This document shows positions 12,113 to 23,400 of a stretch of 64,000 nucleotides of DNA, in pieces. Both the position numbers and the translations under genes were made by a program. Position 1 is the stretch's first letter. Each line of letters begins with the position of its first letter. Origin of the DNA: Ciborinia camelliae (Eukaryota; Ascomycota; Leotiomycetes; Helotiales; Sclerotiniaceae). Under the pieces are notes generated by a model that searched no databases, was not told the origin of the DNA, and saw only the letters and a program-made list of their open reading frames with translations. Location of the stretch: the NCBI GenBank assembly GCA_025890175.1, contig JANPYM010000002.1, positions 139,798-203,797 of the forward strand. The letters are read 5' to 3'.

Positions 12113-14481
12113 GAATCAGGTTATGGGATCCAATATATGGGGCTATGGTTTATAAGGCTGGGAGAGGCGTTCTCGGAGATATATAATCGAGGGCAAAGGT
12201 TTCGATCACGGGCACAGTTGTGGTGAGTAAATACTTAATATTTATACAGTCAAACCACATCAGATCTCAGGCCTCATAAAATCTTCTGTGGCACATGTTA
12301 CAACTTTGATGCCCTGATTGGTGTTTGTTGCTTGGGATTGACGAGGCATGAGGCATGCGGCACGCTGAGGTTCTACGAATTCTATTCAGATTACTCGAGT
12401 GAGCTAATCTGATCCAACCCCAATAGCATTTAGACTAGAAGAAATGAGTTAGTGTAAGTGTATTTATTTCCTCCATCTCTTCATTTCTTGTCTCTCCGAG
12501 AATACAATCATTTGTTTCGCTAGGTGCCTACCTATATCACTTGACAAGCGGCTTCATTATCCAAAGAAACTCCAATCTTCGCACTCGGCGATGAATAACT
12601 AGCAGCCGGTATTGCCTCCGTTACCTCATTATATCAATAACACTAATCAAGAATACTCATTCTCAGAGATGGATACATCAAGAAGATTAATAAGTCACGA
12701 AGAGTTCTGAAGTTAAGTCACTGTTTCCTTTTAAGAATGCCACCGCCAAATTACCAATGGAACGGATAGATAGATCAGATACCTGCTGCGTGGATTTAAG
12801 ACTCTACTCGGAGGTGGTCTTGTGCGTCGGATTTTTCTCGATATCAATTTCAATACAGCTTTGGTTCGGATAGGGTCGTAAGATTTGTTTGCTGAGGATA
12901 TACTGTCAATTAGATGCTAAGTTATATCATATAAGACCTCTCCTTTTTTTGCGTACGGCAGGTGAGATATGGTATATCATGGTGGATGGCTTTGATTGGG
13001 ATTTGTGGTGGGGGGGGTTTTGATTGGTTTTTCTGTATTGGATCTCACACGGCTAAATCTCCGATATAAAAAGAAGAAAAGCAACTCCTCTTCCAATCCT
13101 TCGAATCTCAACCGAAAAAAATACCCTCTTGTCATCTCTCGATAATACCTGGTTTGGGTTTATCTGATCAGCACGATCATATACATGTAGTCATAGACTC
13201 GTAATAAATAACAAAAATGGATCTACCCCCATAATTATGAACCTTCCCGGGACCGCCCCTCACTTGCTTGTAAGTTGTCTGCTGCTAAAGAGGGCCAAGT
13301 GTATGGTCCGGACGGGTAAATCATTTGCACATAGGAATGATCCGTGAAAAATTGAGATCCACTTAGTTTCCGAAAATCCAAATGCGTTGTTTTTCATGGT
13401 GATGATTTGATGGCGCGGTTATATCTCTCTGATACCTACCTACCTACCTGTATCTACTGGCTATCCTGGTAGTAGATCATTCCATTAGCGGGAGGTAGTA
13501 GATGGGCTGAGAAATTTCATTTTCTTGGCCATGCTGAGGATCTTGATATTAGATAAAAATTACGAAGCTTAGGTACCTAGACCTGGATTAGTTCCATGAT
13601 CTGATCAATCTGATTAGATTATCTGTTTCGTTTAATCTTGAAGGGGCCCGTTTAAAGAGGGGTTCAATCAATATTCTATAAGGAGTCGAAACTTCCTTCA
13701 ATATCAAACACATGTTCCGATTTTCCCCATTGGATATCGGTATCGTAATGGTGGTAATATGTTATCATTACTGTAACTAGTCTAACTTCTAAGTAGGTAA
13801 TTGGGATATTGGTCTCCTGTCATCCCAGATGATTGATGAAAATTTTGATCAGATTAGATAAAAGGTAAGATCTTAGGTCAATGATCCCCACTTCGACCCC
13901 ACCTTGTTGACTTTAACCAGCTAATCAACTATGTTCTCCGGTAGTAGTTAACCTATTCGACCCATTCAAGCTAAATTCCCCTTGTTCGTTAGCCCGTCTT
14001 GCTTCGGGGAGAATTCCATTCTGGGGAAGAATTGCGTTTGGAAAAGATTTCCTCATCCATTGATGCGTGTGTAATGTTTAGCTACAAGGAATCTTGCCGT
14101 CTCATTTGCTTTTCCCTGCCTACCTTGTCTGGAGTATCTTGTCATTATTGTTGAATCTGTCGCGTCCTCATCCACATTGCAGTCAGTGAGCCTCGTTACA
14201 TATCGCTAGTTGGCGACACTCCCTCCGTTGGAATAGTCTTGGCTGTCTCAAGCACACGGCAACATGCGCCAATTCTGTACCTGGTCCTAGTTGCGGATGT
14301 AGGGGGATTTGCATGTGGATGTGGATAGACTTACTGTCAGGTAGGTCCAGATTTAAGTATTGGTAGTGGCGGCCTCCTTCCATCGTTCACCTATAGTTTT
14401 ATGTTTCCTCCATTCTTACTCTGTTGTGATCTTCTTTTCATTGAGTTCTGAAAGTCTTTGCGGCATCGACCAACCGCAATT
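12113..14481. other. Long intergenic region with GATA-type sites near its right end
   Basis: About 2.4 kb with no gene seen. The right half is the likely promoter of the siderophore transporter. It holds several GATA-core sites: ATTAGATAA at 13548..13556 and 13853..13861, and TTATCTGTT at 13619..13627. A CTACCTAC repeat lies near 13438. Confidence 0.5.
13548..13861. promoter_or_regulatory. Cluster of GATA-factor-like sites upstream of the MFS transporter
   Basis: Two ATTAGATAA sites (13548 and 13853) and a minus-strand AACAGATAA (13619..13627) each differ at one position from ATCWGATAA, the site described for the iron regulator SreA. They lie 620-935 bases before the start codon. Binding is inference. 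Confidence 0.4.
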
Positions 14482-16493
14482 ATGACAGCATTCTCAAAGT
14501 TCAGACCTGGACATCGTCGAAAGGATACAGATGATATCATCAATGAAAGTCCAGGAGTAGCTTCAGTTAATTTCCCACCTTCGAACGAAAAGAACACAAC
14601 ATTCAGTGGTACCAACGATGTCATCTCTCCAAGCAATGGCAATGATGGACCAATATCAGAGCAAGACGAAAAGGATGCTTTACCGACCGAAAATGCACAA
14701 CGTGGTGTTCAAGAAGTTGAGGCAGCAGCCTTGACATGGACAAAACCATATCTCATCGCGGTTTTTATAAAGTAAGTCACAACTTGTCGTCTTTGTATCC
14801 AGATATGGCAACTAAACTATTTAATCATAGCATGTGGTTTCTTTACTTTGTCAATGCCATGCAATCTTCAATCTGTTACAATCTTATTCCGTTCGCCACG
14901 AGCGCGTTCGAATCACATTCTTTAATCACCGTCATCAATATTATTGCCAACGCGATGACAGCTTCGATGTACATCCCACTTGCGAAGCTGTTGGATCTCT
15001 GGGGTCGTGCTGAGGGATTCCTTCTCATGGTGTTCTTTGCCACTATCGGATTGATCATGATGGCTGCGTGCAATGGCATCGCTACTTTCTGTGCCGCGCA
15101 GGTACTACCCCACCGTACTAATCTATGCACCTCCAACATGCTAATAACCACGCTCTAGGTCTTTTACTCCATTGGTTTCGGAGGCTTAACTTACAGTATT
15201 GATGTCATGACTGCCGATGTTTCGAAGTTGAAGAATCGAGGTCTCGCATATGCTTTCACCTCTTCCCCATACATCATTACAGCATTTGCTGGACCTAAGC
15301 TTTCTGATGATTACTACTACAATATCAACTGGAGATGGGGATTTGGTACTTTTGCCATCATCTTGCCATTTGTAGCCGCACCTCTATACATCATTTTGAA
15401 GATGAATATCAGGAAAGCAGAAAACAGAGGTGTTTTGCTTAGAGAAAGCAGTGGCCGCACTCTTTCGGAAAATTTCTGGCATTATTTTGTGGAACTTGAT
15501 GGTGAGTCGTGTTTCTTTGATGCTCCTGTGCATATTTGACATTGTATTGACTTTTGCGCAGCCTTTGGTGTTGTGCTCTTCGCTGGGGGTTTCACTGTAT
15601 TCTTGCTACCATTCACACTTGCCGACACTGCGCCTAATGGTTGGAAAACGGATTACATCATTGCCATGATCGTCGTTGGATTCGTCGCCCTTGTTCTATT
15701 TGCTCTCTACGAGGTTTACTTCGCCAGAACACCTTTCCTGGATGTGAACCTTTTAGCAAACCGAACTGTTATCGGCGCATGTCTACTTGATTTGACTTAT
15801 CAAATATCTTACTACTGCTGGAACAGCTACTTTACGTCTTTCCTACAAGTTGTCAACAACTTAACTCTTGCAGAGGCAGGATATGTAAGCGATACATTCG
15901 ACGTCGTTTCTGGCATTCTTCTCTTGGCTGTCGGTTTTTTGATCCGCAGGACCGGATACTTCAAGTGGCTTTTATTGGTCGCGGTTCCCATCTACGTTCT
16001 CGCTCAAGGACTCATGATCTACTTCCGTCAACCAAGCCAAAGCATCGGCTACATCGTCATGTGTCAAATCCTGATCTCAATTGGAGGAAGTATGTTCATC
16101 ATCTGCGAGCAAATAGCATGTCTCGCCGCCTCGGACCATCAACACGTCGCCGCCATCCTCGCCTTACTCTACGTTGTGGGAAATACCGGCGGTGCCATTG
16201 GAAACACCATTTGTGGTGCCATCTGGACCAACACATTCCCGCAAGCACTCATGCGATATCTACCGGACTCGGCTCTGTCGGATTTCGATACGATTTATGG
16301 GGATTTGTCAACCCAACTATCTTACCCCATGGGAAGCGAGACGAGACTCGCCATTCAACATGCATATGGCTACGCTCAGGAGAGAATGCTCATCGCGGGA
16401 ACTGCCATCATTAGTCTAGCATTCATTTGGGTTTTGATGATTAAGAATATTAACCTCAAAGAAAAGGACCAAGTGAAGGGAACGGTCTTCTAA
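14482..16493 (+). CDS. Siderophore-iron MFS transporter (Sit1/Mir/Arn family)
   Basis: Four exons, 14482..14771, 14831..15101, 15159..15501 and 15562..16493, encode 611 residues. The N-terminal 90 or so residues are hydrophilic and disordered, followed by 14 hydrophobic segments. Family hallmarks include MWFLYFVNAMQSSICYNLIP in TM1, AKLLDLWGRAEGFL in the TM2-3 loop, YSIGFGGLTYSIDVMTADVS, NWRWGFGTFAI, and the long luminal loop near the C-terminus (SGLPDSAL-like RYLPDSALSDFDTIYGDL), then QHAYGYAQERMLIAG. Members import ferric siderophores across the plasma membrane by proton symport. The substrate cannot be told from sequence. The tandem downstream neighbour is a SidJ-type DUF1749 hydrolase, which supports a role in siderophore iron use. 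GATA-like sites lie upstream. Confidence 0.88.
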
Positions 16494-17433
16494 GTTTGAA
16501 ATACGGCTTGCACTACTATAGTCGTATAATACTGAGTGTCGCCGTGACGCGGCGATTCCATAAAATTTCATTACCGCTCTTTTTGACCATTGGCAGGTCC
16601 TAGTACTTCACATGTCATAATATTAAAAGTTTTTGTATACCCTGAATGTTATCTCGTCTCCTCCTTCTCATTCTGGTGACCCTAGTAGCCGAGCTCCGAC
16701 ATCGTCTTCTACTATTAATTTCGAGTCGGTAGGATGACCCAGAGAACCAATGCTTGCTGATGAGTGAAAATAGCTTCGCTTCATTCCCAACTCCCTAGAT
16801 CCCACGAAAAATAATGATGCATACTTCCCACGCTCAAGCAATCTCAAAAATACCATTCTCATGATTTCGTACATAATCAGATACTCCCCCCTAGATATCT
16901 ATTACGTACACTCCGCTTCTAGCCGGGGTAAATACCTAGTATCACCTTATTGGTAACATCGGATGTCCCTCTTCATGCAAGCGAGGTAGGTTACAGTACA
17001 TTAGCGTCATCTGATTAGATTAAATCAAATATAATCTTATCTGATCCGCTCAAATCAATCGGTCTTTTTCACCCCTCAATCCTTGAACATTGGTTTCTTT
17101 TTCCTAGAAGTAGCATCCTTCCATCCCGGATATCTGTGGGCATACATACCGTACATACGCAACACATCCGATCTCGGAATATTTATTTGATTGTTTTTCT
17201 TGAAAATCATCCATGGGGTGTTGATTTGTTTGAGTAAAAATTCATCCCACTCTTTTTTTCCAACCGGAATAGTCAGACTACTCTTGACATACCGTTAATA
17301 GCTACATCAACCCGGTCGCCCGATCATCGAGTACCAACTCAGTAAATCAAGAGCCGAGTCCATTCTTCAATTGTATTGTTTTCTTCTGGAGTCAACAATC
17401 TATACATTCTCTATTTGGCATTCATATTCCATA
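16494..17433. other. Intergenic region between transporter and DUF1749 hydrolase
   Basis: 940 bases with no gene. It holds the 3' flank of the transporter and the promoter of the hydrolase, including an exact SreA-type GATA site at 17037..17045 and a near match around 16876. Confidence 0.5.
17037..17045 (-). promoter_or_regulatory. SreA-type GATA site (ATCAGATAA)
   Basis: The plus strand reads TTATCTGAT; its reverse complement ATCAGATAA exactly fits ATCWGATAA, the extended GATA motif of the fungal iron repressor SreA. It lies 389 bases before the DUF1749 start codon, with more GATTAGATTA-type sequence just upstream. The function fits the siderophore context but is inferred. Confidence 0.5.
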
Positions 17434-18548
17434 ATGGGCTCTAAGTTCTGGCCCAAAGGCGGCCTTCCAGGTATCCTCCATCATTATGTGTGCTATACTA
17501 TTCGATCACTGCTTATATGGTTATAAACATTCAGCTAACAAATGTATAGACTGAAACCCTCGTAACATTTGAATATACATCCGGAACCATCGCTAAACCT
17601 CATAGTCTTCTATTCATCGGAGGACTAGGAGATGGTCTCGCGACCACATCTTTCATGGCTGATATTGTCACAGCTTTACAGCCCACTCCATGGTCACTCT
17701 TTTCATTGAATCTCTCCTCGTCGTATGCTCAATGGGGCACTTCTCATCTCGATCGAGATTCAGATGAGATTGCAGAATGTTTACGCTATATCCAAGAGTA
17801 CAAGAGCGCCCAGTATCAAAACGGCAAAATCGTACTCATGGGACATTCTACCGGATCCCAAGTTGTCCTCCACTATCTACATAAACCCAATCCCCACACC
17901 AGCACTCCAATCTTCGATCCCCATCTCAAACATAGTATCCGTCCCGTTCTCGACGGAGCAATCATGCAAGCACCCATCTCGGATCGAGAGGCCATCCACT
18001 CAGTCCTACGAGACGGACTTGGAAAACGATCCGCGAGCCAATGTCAAGCCGCATTCCGTCAAATCCAAGAGATATCAAAAGATGCGGCCAAGCGTGATCA
18101 ATCCATCGATATCATCCTCCCCATGACCTTAACAAGCCAAATCGGGTACGGCAACACGCCCATCAGCTGTCGACGGTTCATGAGTCTGGCGAGTCCCACG
18201 AGTCCCCAGCGACCCGCAGAAGACGATTTATTCAGTTCGGATCTCAGCGACGAGCAACTCTCCCAAACCTTTGGCATGATCAAGTCTCGCGGTTTGTTGA
18301 GGGGTCGGTTGGTGGTTTTTTATTCCGGGGCTGATCAGGCGGTTCCTGGGTGGGTTGATAAGGAGAAGTTGTTGGGGAGGTGGAGACATGCCGCGGATCA
18401 TGGGGGCATAGATCACGTTTGGGATGAGGAGTTTTCGGCCATTATTCCGGGCGCGAGTCATGCGTTGAGTAATGATGATCAGGCGGGTCCAAGAAAAGTT
18501 CTCGTGGATAAGTTGTTGGGCTATGTGCAGCGGATAGAGCGGAATTGA
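17434..18548 (+). CDS. DUF1749 alpha/beta hydrolase, siderophore-hydrolase (SidJ) family
   Basis: Two exons, 17434..17487 and 17550..18548, encode 350 residues. The splice was chosen because it keeps frame and yields GGLPGILHHY-TETLVTFEYTSG, the typical N-terminus of the family. A donor at 17471 would hit a stop. Serine-hydrolase elements are visible: GHSTG with Ser118, Asp in YSGADQAVP (about residue 281) and His in IPGASHALS (about 323). Aspergillus SidJ, of this family, hydrolyses fusarinine-type siderophores inside the cell to free iron; this is family knowledge. Here the gene follows a siderophore transporter in the same orientation, the same functional pairing. An exact SreA-type GATA site lies upstream. 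Its 3' end is partly duplicated at 34754..34840. Confidence 0.85.
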
Positions 18549-18908
18549 GAGCTTTGGGAAGATTTGCGGGTGCAATTGACGCTAGGCATATTTTCTTGCG
18601 TCGGTCCCTTTCGTTCGAGTTCCTGGAATAAGTATTTAGAGATAAAACAAATACATCGAAAGAAAATGAAGCATCGATCTTACTTGCCGTTTTTTTTGCA
18701 CTTTGATGACCTCTACTACTACTCCACAGAGCAGGAAGATCTATATAAGAGATATCATTTCCTTGGGATATAAAGTTTCACGCTCAATACAACTATTCCT
18801 TAATTACATAGTTACGAGAAGCACAACCGGTTATTATATCGTTGATGGAACCCCTACTTGAAGTCTGGTCTAAACCACCTCGAGATATCTCTTGACACTT
18901 CATGTGAC
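18549..18908. other. Intergenic region after DUF1749 gene
   Basis: 360 bases with no gene. The first 70 bases belong to the segment found again near 34.8 kb. Confidence 0.5.
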
Positions 18909-19390
18909 CTAAGAGGCGACTCTCGTAACAGATTTCTTGAATGAGAATATACTAGGTGCAATGATAGCGGAGTAGTTCGCGACGATCTTGTTGAAGATAG
19001 GTCGCATCTTTGTGTATTTATCCCAGGCCTCTATTCTTTCTTTACGAGTATAGTTGAATACGTTTTCGACCAGCCCACGAATTTCCGGAGCCAACTTCGT
19101 TTGGTCGATCCGATCGATACTCTCTGAGGAAGGACTCTTGGGCGTCGCTGTTGCCAAGTACAGTGTGTATCCGTTTCAAAGAACCAAGATCGTTGAATTC
19201 CTCGGGAAATGGCACTTCTTCGACCTTTATCCCATGGCTTTTCAGAATCCGGGTAGCTTTCTCCAAGGCAGCAATCGTCCCAGGTCCAGCCTGGGGCCAA
19301 ACTGGAGTTTTGATGAGAGCAACTCGAGCTTCTTTCATTGGTATATCTACGAGAGGTCCATCTTCATGGAGACCAAAGACATCTCATCCA
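18909..19390 (-). pseudogene. Amidase-signature-family relic, truncated at both ends
   Basis: On the minus strand the sequence reads VFGLHEDGPLVDIP, then EARVALIKTPVWPQAGPGT, IAALEKATRILKSHGIKVEE and FLREY in one frame. From about 19112 it continues in another frame as DQTKLAPEIRGLVENVF, RKERIEAWDKYTKM and VANYSAIIAPS. This is the middle to late part of an amidase (AS family). The Lys-cis-Ser-Ser core is absent upstream and the C-terminal third is absent downstream. The frame change coincides with a doubled ATCG (ATCGATCGG) and would be undone by its removal, so a 4-bp duplication is the simplest cause. The upstream breakpoint near 19390 abuts a WD40 relic on the opposite strand. Confidence 0.75.
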
Positions 19391-20071
19391 CGGTCAACCA
19401 CCGTATTCTCACTAGACAGTAGTCTGCTCGCCTCATGTTCAGCGGATACAACAATAAGACTCTGGAATATAGCCCCAGAAGCCGCAGTACTAGCTGGGAC
19501 GCTTAGAGGCCATATAGACACGGTGAATTCGGTTGCATTCTCCTCGGACGGCTGTCTACTCGTATCCTGCTTGGCAGACACAACTATACGGCTCTGGAGC
19601 ATAAAAGGAACTCCGCGCGGGAGTATCAAGGGCCATTTGCTTTCCGTCAACTCGGCTTCATTCTCGCCAGATAACAAGCTGATAATTTCATGTTCGGACG
19701 ACGAGACGATTAGAATCTGGAATTCGGAAACAAAATGCGCACAAAGCACTCTGGAACTGGATCTACCTGTGCACAGCGTATCGTTCTCCAGTTGCGGACA
19801 ATATATCAAGACTGATAGGGGCGTGTTAGACATTGGTTCTTTCCCATCTTCTTCTCCTTTCGATGATAGACGAACTTCCCTTGCTTCAGATTGTCCTCAT
19901 ACACTTTTCGCAAAGAAGGATTGGTTGAGGAGAAAGATAGAAAATGTTCGATGGCTTCCTGGTGAGTATCATGCGACGAGTGTGGGTACTTGGGGGAATA
20001 TGGTGGTTCTGAGACACTCGTCGGGGAGTATTTCGTTCATCCGTTTTTATTTTGTTTTTATTAGTATTTAA
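19390..20071 (+). pseudogene. WD40 C-terminal relic of a NACHT/STAND-type protein
   Basis: The frame is open from 19151, but only the part after about 19390 is protein-like; before that it runs antisense to the amidase relic. It contains three recognisable WD40 blades: LLASCSADTTIRLWNI, GHIDTVNSVAFSSDGCLLV with ADTTIRLWS, and GHLLSVNSASFSPDNKLII with DDETIRIWN. A tail follows with WLRRKIENVRWLPGEYHATS, GNMVVLRHSSGSISFIRF. That tail is typical of the C-terminus of fungal NACHT-WD40 (NLR-like) proteins. The effector and NACHT parts are missing, so the piece cannot work as a sensor. Whether the chimeric frame is expressed is unknown. Confidence 0.7.
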
Positions 20072-20403
20072 ATTAACTAGTATTGAGATTCAAATTTATT
20101 TATATAATGCTATCTTGAGAGATATTCAATGTTTGATGATGTTGTCTTTGCTTGCTGCAGAGATCATACTGTATCTACTGCCAATGTCCGGGTGGCATAA
20201 TCAGTCTCGTATCATTACATAAGCGCTTGAACTTCAACTCAAAGGCAGCTGCAGTTCTACTTTCTACCAAATAATGATCATTATAATAGACTATAACCTC
20301 ACTAATTTACCAATGGCATTCTAAAAAGACCAGCTTACCGGCTTATGCTAATAACTGGTAATCAGCGCTGCCAGACAGCTGACTGATCGACCACACTGAT
20401 CAT
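20072..20403. other. Short intergenic region between convergent WD40 relic and PKS
   Basis: 332 bases holding the 3' flanks of both. Nothing else is visible. Confidence 0.5.
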
Positions 20404-23400
20404 TCATTCAGCTTGTACCCTCAACCGACTATTCTTCGCAACTGTAACTCCAATACTAGTAAAAGTAGCTCCGTTCATAACTTCAAAAATCCCGATATCA
20501 GCTGCGAAATCCCTCGCAAACCAACTTCTCAACTCAACGGATAGAAGTGAATCAACTCCGTACGTCATCAAGGGACGCCATAAGTCAACATTTCCCATCG
20601 AAGGCAGATTTTTCGAGAGTTTCTTCACCAATTCCTCGGTAGCAATTGCCCCAGCTTCGGCGATGGTGTGAGCTTCTATAAATCTTTTCTTGAAGTCATA
20701 GGCGTCTTGATATTGCGACTTTGGAGCGATACTTGCAGTGGTATCTTGGGTATGCATGCTGCGAAATAGAGGCCAAGCAATGCGAGATTCCTTTGCGATA
20801 TCGCTGCTTGACATGTTTTGTGGTTGAGCAAGACCAAAAACTACTTGACCATCTGTTGGGGTCAGCTCACGCGAGGTGTCGCAACAATGTTCCAGCAAGC
20901 CGAAGAAATCTTGCTCCGACAAAGGTTTAAAATATCCCGATTCCAAAAGCCTCTTCGCGACGTCCTGGTTCTCTCTTACGTATCCTCCAAACATTATGGC
21001 GCCGAGATCGATGGAAATACCATGCTGACCTTGTGAGATTCGGTATCGTGCAAGCGCATCTTGGTAGGTGTTTCCGGCAGCATAGTTTGCCTGCCCAACC
21101 TGGCCCAAAATTCCGCAGTTGGATGATAGCATGATGAAGAAATCCAGGCTGGGTGGTAGTAATTCATGCAAGTTCCAAGATCCATTGACTTTTGGATCGA
21201 CTGCTTCTTTCCAACTTTCAAAAGACATCTTCTCAAACAACGAGTCCTATCCAAAATTAGTTTCTGATGATACTTGCAGGCTGGTGGAAAATGATGAGAA
21301 AACATACTCGTAGCACCATGGCGGCTTGGAAACACCCCTGGATTGGTGGCAAATCTTTCATGCATGCTTCTAATACGGATTTCAATGCTGCACGATCCGA
21401 GATATCGCAAGCAAGTGTTTTTAACACGGCCCCCTCTGCCTCAAGTTCCGATGTTAGTTGAATAGCTGCGGTCGTTTTTGGGCCTGACCGAGAAAGAATA
21501 ATCAGGAATCGGGCTCCTCGCTCTACCATCCATCGAGCAATACTTCTTCCAATCCCGCCAAGACCACCTGCAATCAGGTATGTCTTAGTTGGATCAAATA
21601 ATGCCTTGCTATGCATTTTCGGTATGACCTATATGGTAACATTAGATTCATATCTTTGCAGTAGATTGGATATTATAACCTACCTCCACTTGACTTTCGG
21701 GTAGCATTTCCAAGACAATTTTACCAGAGCTTTTGCCGGTTTGCAAAAGTCTGAATGCGGATTCAGCTTCTGACACCGGGAACTTCTGCAGTGGGTGTAT
21801 AAGCTGGATTGTTTTATCTTGCCACATTTTCTCTAGAGCTTGTGTCGCACCAGCCAAGCGGTGTGGTCGCTCCCTGACCAATTGTGAGATATCAAAAGAC
21901 GAGAATGAAACGTTTTTGAGGAACTGCTGCATTGGCAATCCGGTGTTGGAAATCATGTCGGCTTTTCCTATTTCCATGAACCTTCCATCTGGTGCGATAC
22001 ATTCCCACGATGCCAAAAGTCCCTTTCCGGATAAAGAGTTAAGGATGACATCAACCCCATTTTTGGTGGCTGCTTTAATATTTTCTGCGAACTCGACATT
22101 TCGACTCGAAAATATATGGTCCTCTGGAATGCCGTAGTGATCGATCAGAAGGTTCCTTTTCTCATCTGTCCCAACTGTAGCAAATATCTCAGATATTCCG
22201 AAGTGTCGAGCCACCTGGATAGCTGCTTGACCTGTGGCTCCAGCCGCCGAATGAATCAAAATTGATTCTCCTTGTTGAATATTGGCAGACTTAAGACTAT
22301 GATACGCGGTCCAAAAAGCAACTGGAAACGAGGCTCCTTCTGCAAACGACATACCATCTGGGATCTTCATCATACATTGACGGTTCATGCGTACAAAACT
22401 CTGTTGGGAGCCTTCTGCAAGCCCGCAAACCTCCTGACCGATCTGATAATTGCAATTGGAACCAACGCGTACCACAACACCAGCGCATTCCCAACCTAGG
22501 TTTCCTCCCACCAATTTGCCAAGTGCAGTCAAAAGATCCTTAAAAATGATTCCAGAAGCTCGCACTTGTATCTCTACCTCATCTTCAGCTAGAGGCTGCA
22601 GATTACGCTCGACTTCGGCAAAGTATATAGTGTCAAGGAGGCCTGTGTACTCCACTCTCAATTCCAAATTTGGCGCTTGGTCAAATCTTTGAACTGTCCG
22701 TTTCGGAGGTAGAGATTTTTCCACAATGAGCTTGCTCGAATCATAGTCATCAGTAATTCGACCGACTTCGAGTATTCCATCATTCTCTACAAATGATGTC
22801 TCATAACCGCCTTCATTATTCATGGAATCCCAAGGTGTCCGTTGGATAATGCTGTAAAGATTCCGGGCTTGGTGTACAGACAATACTCCATCAGTTGTCT
22901 CCAATGATACACTTACCAATACCATTTTGTTGTTTTCTCCGCGAACAACTCGGGCTAAGCCATCAATCATGCCGATGTTTGGTTTTGAGGAAGAATCGCT
23001 CACCCATATAACACCTTTTGCAGACTGGAACAATGTTTGCAACGTTTCAAACTCAGCAGGTGATATATCCCTCAATAATGGGCATGTCAGCTCCACCAAA
23101 ATTATGTAGACCGTATGTTCGGCTATGGGGTGAGCTTTTCTTAAATCCTCAAATGTAACAATCTTTTCTATATCCATGCCGAATGACTCGAAGTGCAGCT
23201 TAGCATTGGTAGCAAGCGTAGATCCGGCTATCAATTTACTGCTCACGACGATGACAAACTTGAGATCGTCCTTTGGTTTCACCTGAGCGGTATCAGTGGC
23301 TGTAGAAACAATCAAGGACATCTGATGACAATCGTCATTTTCGAAGTCGCGAAACAGTAATTCGTTGCCGGAAAATTCGTTTTGTAAGAGAAGATCATTC

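Noticed and set aside
17471..17549. Alternative donor for the DUF1749 first intron
   Set aside because: It leads to an immediate stop with either acceptor; the GTGTGC donor at 17488 keeps frame and restores GGLPGILHHYTETLV.
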